From positions 8,643 to 17,847 of the forward strand of contig DIDE01000046.1 of assembly GCA_002417975.1 (NCBI GenBank): a stretch of DNA of 9,205 nucleotides, read 5' to 3'. The translations under genes and the position numbers were made by a program. The notes under the pieces are model-generated. The model did not search any database and was not told where the DNA came from. It saw nothing but the letters and a program-made list of their open reading frames with translations. The DNA is from Eggerthellaceae bacterium UBA5808 (lineage in GTDB: Bacteria; Actinomycetota; Coriobacteriia; Coriobacteriales; Eggerthellaceae). Shown in pieces: positions 7,371 to 9,205 of this stretch. Numbering within the stretch: the first letter of the stretch is position 1; each line of letters starts with the position of its first letter.

Positions 7371-8277
7371 TTCGTCGTTTGATGCATCGTTGTTTGATCA
7401 TGCTTCGTGTGCATTTGGAGTGTTTGATGGCGTTCATCGAGGTCATCAGAGTCTTATCGATTCGACACGTACAACGGCTCTGAGCAATGGTGGCTCTGCA
7501 TTTGCTGTTACGTTTGACATTGACCCTGATGAAATATTTCGACAGACAATGCTTAAGAAGCTTATGCGCAATGAAGATCGCATTGAATACCTGTCTCAGT
7601 GTGGCGTTGATGTTGTCGTTCTACCTTTTACGGAGCGTTTTGCATCTGAGCATCCTAATCAATTTCTTGATCTAACGTTTGGCAATCATGCTCCTGCGTT
7701 TTTACATGTGGGGTCAAACCTTCGTTTTGGTGCACGAGCCGAAGGCGATACGGATGATTTGCGCACGTGGTCGCACGATACTGGTATGCAGGTTTGCGTT
7801 CATGACCTTCTTCTTGATGAAGGTCAGCCTATTTCCGCAACGCGGATTCGTAGTTTGCTTATGAAGGGCAAGATTGATGAAGCAAATCGGCTTCTTGGGC
7901 ATCGTTACACGCTTAACGAGCTTGTTGTATCTGGGCGTGGCGATGGCAGATCTCTCGGTTTTCGTACAGCAAATCTTAAAGTACCTCTACTTCGTCGTGT
8001 CTTGTGCGAAGGTGTTTATGCGGGGTATGCTTCTATTGACGGTAAAAAATATCGAGCGGCAATATCTGTCGGTGTTTCACCGACGTTTGCCGATGAGACT
8101 ACTGCGAGTTGCGAAGCGCATATTCTTGATTTTGATGGGGACCTATACGGACGTCGTCTTAAGCTTGCGTTTGTCCATCATATACGTCCTATGATGCATT
8201 TCGATTCGGTCGATGAACTTACCCGAACGATTAAGGATAATATTGAAGCGGTGCGAACGATGCTTCCGTTGGATTGA
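7354..8277 (+). CDS. ribF: Bifunctional riboflavin kinase / FAD synthetase RibF
   Basis: RibF phosphorylates riboflavin to FMN and adenylylates FMN to FAD. The 307-residue product has both modules. The N-terminal nucleotidyltransferase shows FGVFDGVHRGHQ (21-32), TFDIDP (53-58), GSNLRFGARAEGD (120-132) and SATRIRSLL (161-169). The C-terminal flavokinase runs from about 183 and shows EGVYAGY (219-225), GVSPTFA (240-246), CEAHILDFDGDLYG (253-266) with the likely catalytic Glu254, and IRPMMHFDSVDEL (277-289). The usual PTAN motif reads RTAN here (204-207), a Pro-to-Arg change beside the Thr and Asn that contact Mg-ATP. The ATG at 7354 is preferred over a longer in-frame start at 7291 because GGAG (7343-7346) precedes it by seven bases and it gives the normal length. 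It overlaps truB by 17 bases, so the two are probably translationally coupled. Confidence 0.95.
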   Translation: MIYRVNSSFDASLFDHASCAFGVFDGVHRGHQSLIDSTRTTALSNGGSAFAVTFDIDPDEIFRQTMLKKLMRNEDRIEYLSQCGVDVVVLPFTERFASEHPNQFLDLTFGNHAPAFLHVGSNLRFGARAEGDTDDLRTWSHDTGMQVCVHDLLLDEGQPISATRIRSLLMKGKIDEANRLLGHRYTLNELVVSGRGDGRSLGFRTANLKVPLLRRVLCEGVYAGYASIDGKKYRAAISVGVSPTFADETTASCEAHILDFDGDLYGRRLKLAFVHHIRPMMHFDSVDELTRTIKDNIEAVRTMLPLD

Positions 8278-8394
8278 TTGTAAAGGTCATGCGGCTATGT
8301 ACTGCTGACGCGCAGTGTGTGGAAGATAATCGATGTATATTGATACTACTGTATTCATATTCTGATAGATGCAAAGAAGGTGAAAAGGAACATT
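8278..8394 (+). promoter_or_regulatory. ribF-dnaG intergenic region; weak hairpin and possible dnaG promoter
   Basis: This is the largest gap between genes in the window. Bases 8297-8305 can pair with 8312-8320 around a six-base loop, but three of the nine pairs are G-U and no T-run follows, so it is not a standard terminator. The -10-like hexamers GATAAT (8325-8330) and TATATT (8336-8341) each match the consensus at five of six bases but lack a properly spaced -35. TTGATA (8340-8345) is a good -35 match but has only a poor -10 17 bases on (TGATAG, 8363-8368). A dnaG promoter here is plausible but not shown. AAAAGGA (8383-8389) is the dnaG ribosome binding site, five bases from the start. Confidence 0.3.
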
Positions 8395-9205
8395 ATGGCA
8401 TCAATAAGCGAAGATGATATTCGTAAAGTACGTGAGGCAAACGATATTGTAGCGGTGTTTGGCGAACACACACCTTTGAAGCAGAAAGGTCGTACGTTTT
8501 GGTGCTGCTGTCCTTTTCATGATGAGACGACTCCTTCGTGCCAAATCGATCCTGACGCCCAACTATGGTACTGCTTTGGTTGTGGCGCTGGTGGAGATAT
8601 CTTTACCTATGTGATGAAGCTCGAAGATATATCATTTCCCGATGCAGTGCGACGACTTGCCGAACGAGCTGGCATTGAACTAACTGAACAGGGTGGGGAT
8701 CGCATTCCGCGAAGCTATAAGCAACGTCTTAGAGATTTGTGCGCCGAAACCGCCTCCTTTTATCATACACAATTGATGCGGCTCAAAAGTCCCGAGGCAG
8801 ACGCTGCACGTGCCTATTTAGCTTCTCGCGGATTAAATGCGGAGATTCCTAAACGTTGGGAGCTTGGCTTTGCTCCTGGTAATGGATCGCTCATTGCACA
8901 TTTGAGATCATGCGGCTATGAGCTTAAGGAAATGATTGATGCGAATGTTGTTGTATCGTATCAAGGCGGTCATGCACGCGATCGTTTCTTTGATCGTATT
9001 ATGTTCCCGATTTGCGATGAGTCTGGATCTCATATAGCATTCGGCGGTCGCGTTATAGGTTCTGGCGAACCAAAATACCTTAATTCGCAGGAGACGCCGA
9101 TCTTTCATAAATCAAATGTGCTGTATGCACTCGATCGGGCAAAAGCTTCAATGACGAGTAGCGGAACCGCTTTGATTGTTGAAGGGTACACTGACGTTAT
9201 TGCAC
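8395..9205 (+). CDS. dnaG: DNA primase DnaG (5' part, runs off the window)
   Basis: DnaG synthesises RNA primers for Okazaki fragments and works with the replicative helicase. The 270 codons in the window cover the N-terminal zinc-binding domain and the start of the TOPRIM catalytic core. The CHC2 zinc site is CPFHDETTPS (39-48) plus WYCFGCGAGGDIF (58-70), giving ligands C39, H42, C60 and C63. Two extra cysteines (C37, C38) directly precede C39. The catalytic domain shows RDRFFDRIMFPICDE (195-209), IAFGGRVIG (214-222), EPKYLNSQET (225-234) and VEGYTDV (262-268), with Glu263 the first TOPRIM acidic residue. The ATG at 8395 is supported by AAAAGGA five bases upstream. The reading frame is open to the edge, and about half the gene, with the rest of TOPRIM and the helicase-binding domain, is missing. 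It is not in the usual rpsU-dnaG-rpoD setting on its left side. Confidence 0.97.
   Translation, partial: MASISEDDIRKVREANDIVAVFGEHTPLKQKGRTFWCCCPFHDETTPSCQIDPDAQLWYCFGCGAGGDIFTYVMKLEDISFPDAVRRLAERAGIELTEQGGDRIPRSYKQRLRDLCAETASFYHTQLMRLKSPEADAARAYLASRGLNAEIPKRWELGFAPGNGSLIAHLRSCGYELKEMIDANVVVSYQGGHARDRFFDRIMFPICDESGSHIAFGGRVIGSGEPKYLNSQETPIFHKSNVLYALDRAKASMTSSGTALIVEGYTDVIA

Noticed and set aside
8289..8417. Small plus-strand reading frame of 42 codons (ATG at 8289) in the ribF-dnaG gap, overlapping dnaG by 23 bases
   Set aside because: The only purine run (AAAGG, 8282-8286) is two bases from the ATG, too close for a normal ribosome binding site. Its composition is unlike a typical protein, it resembles nothing I know, and it covers the region where the dnaG promoter and ribosome binding site should be.
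241..9144. Apparent excess of GATC sites (about 70 counted by eye, about twice that expected by chance)
   Set aside because: Most arise where the favoured Asp codon GAT is followed by favoured codons starting with C (CGT, CTT, CCT, CAT). Codon use explains this without a methylation or uptake signal; a codon-shuffled control would settle it.
1..9205. Search for CRISPR repeats, insertion-sequence ends, tRNA or rRNA genes, attachment sites or a defence system
   Set aside because: Reading both strands showed no repeated spacers, transposase fragments, terminal inverted repeats or tRNA-like T-loop sequences. Coding sequence fills nearly the whole window.

Overview
This window holds a chromosomal translation and RNA-metabolism operon from a bacterium that most resembles an actinomycete of moderate GC (roughly 48-50% by eye). 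My best guess is class Coriobacteriia (the Cryptobacterium/Atopobium/Slackia type), with moderate confidence. The reasons are the actinobacterial-looking NusA core, the gene order nusA-rnpM-infB-rbfA-nrnA-truB-ribF without the ylxQ gene of Firmicutes, the large charged N-domain of IF2, and codon use strongly biased to T-ending codons. All genes lie on the plus strand. This is a core-genome region: I see no mobile element, CRISPR array, tRNA, rRNA or defence system.

Layout: positions 1-115 are an AT-rich leader with a hairpin plus interrupted T-run at 59-91, just before rimP. Then follow rimP (GTG start at 116), nusA, rnpM/ylxR (TTG start), infB, rbfA, a DHH/DHHA1 phosphoesterase (nrnA-like), truB and ribF. 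The genes are packed tightly: infB and rbfA abut with no gap, rbfA and nrnA overlap in ATGA, and truB and ribF overlap by 17 bases. This suggests one transcript with translational coupling. A 117-base gap (8278-8394) with a weak hairpin and only poor promoter candidates separates ribF from the 5' part of dnaG, which runs off the right edge.

How the genes fit together: RimP and RbfA mature the 30S subunit, IF2 starts translation, and NusA controls pausing, termination and antitermination. RnpM binds RNase P RNA in characterised species. NrnA-type enzymes finish the decay of very short RNAs or hydrolyse cyclic dinucleotides. TruB makes pseudouridine 55 in tRNA, RibF makes FMN and FAD, and DnaG primes replication.

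The window does not contain an obviously new system. The points most worth a second look are a short Cys/His zinc-finger-like tail on NusA with two arginine-rich loop insertions in its S1 domain, a duplicated SxxSLxxQIxSEKER-type motif in the IF2 N-domain, an arginine replacing the usual proline of the RibF flavokinase PTAN motif, and the leader hairpin, which may be a NusA-responsive attenuator.
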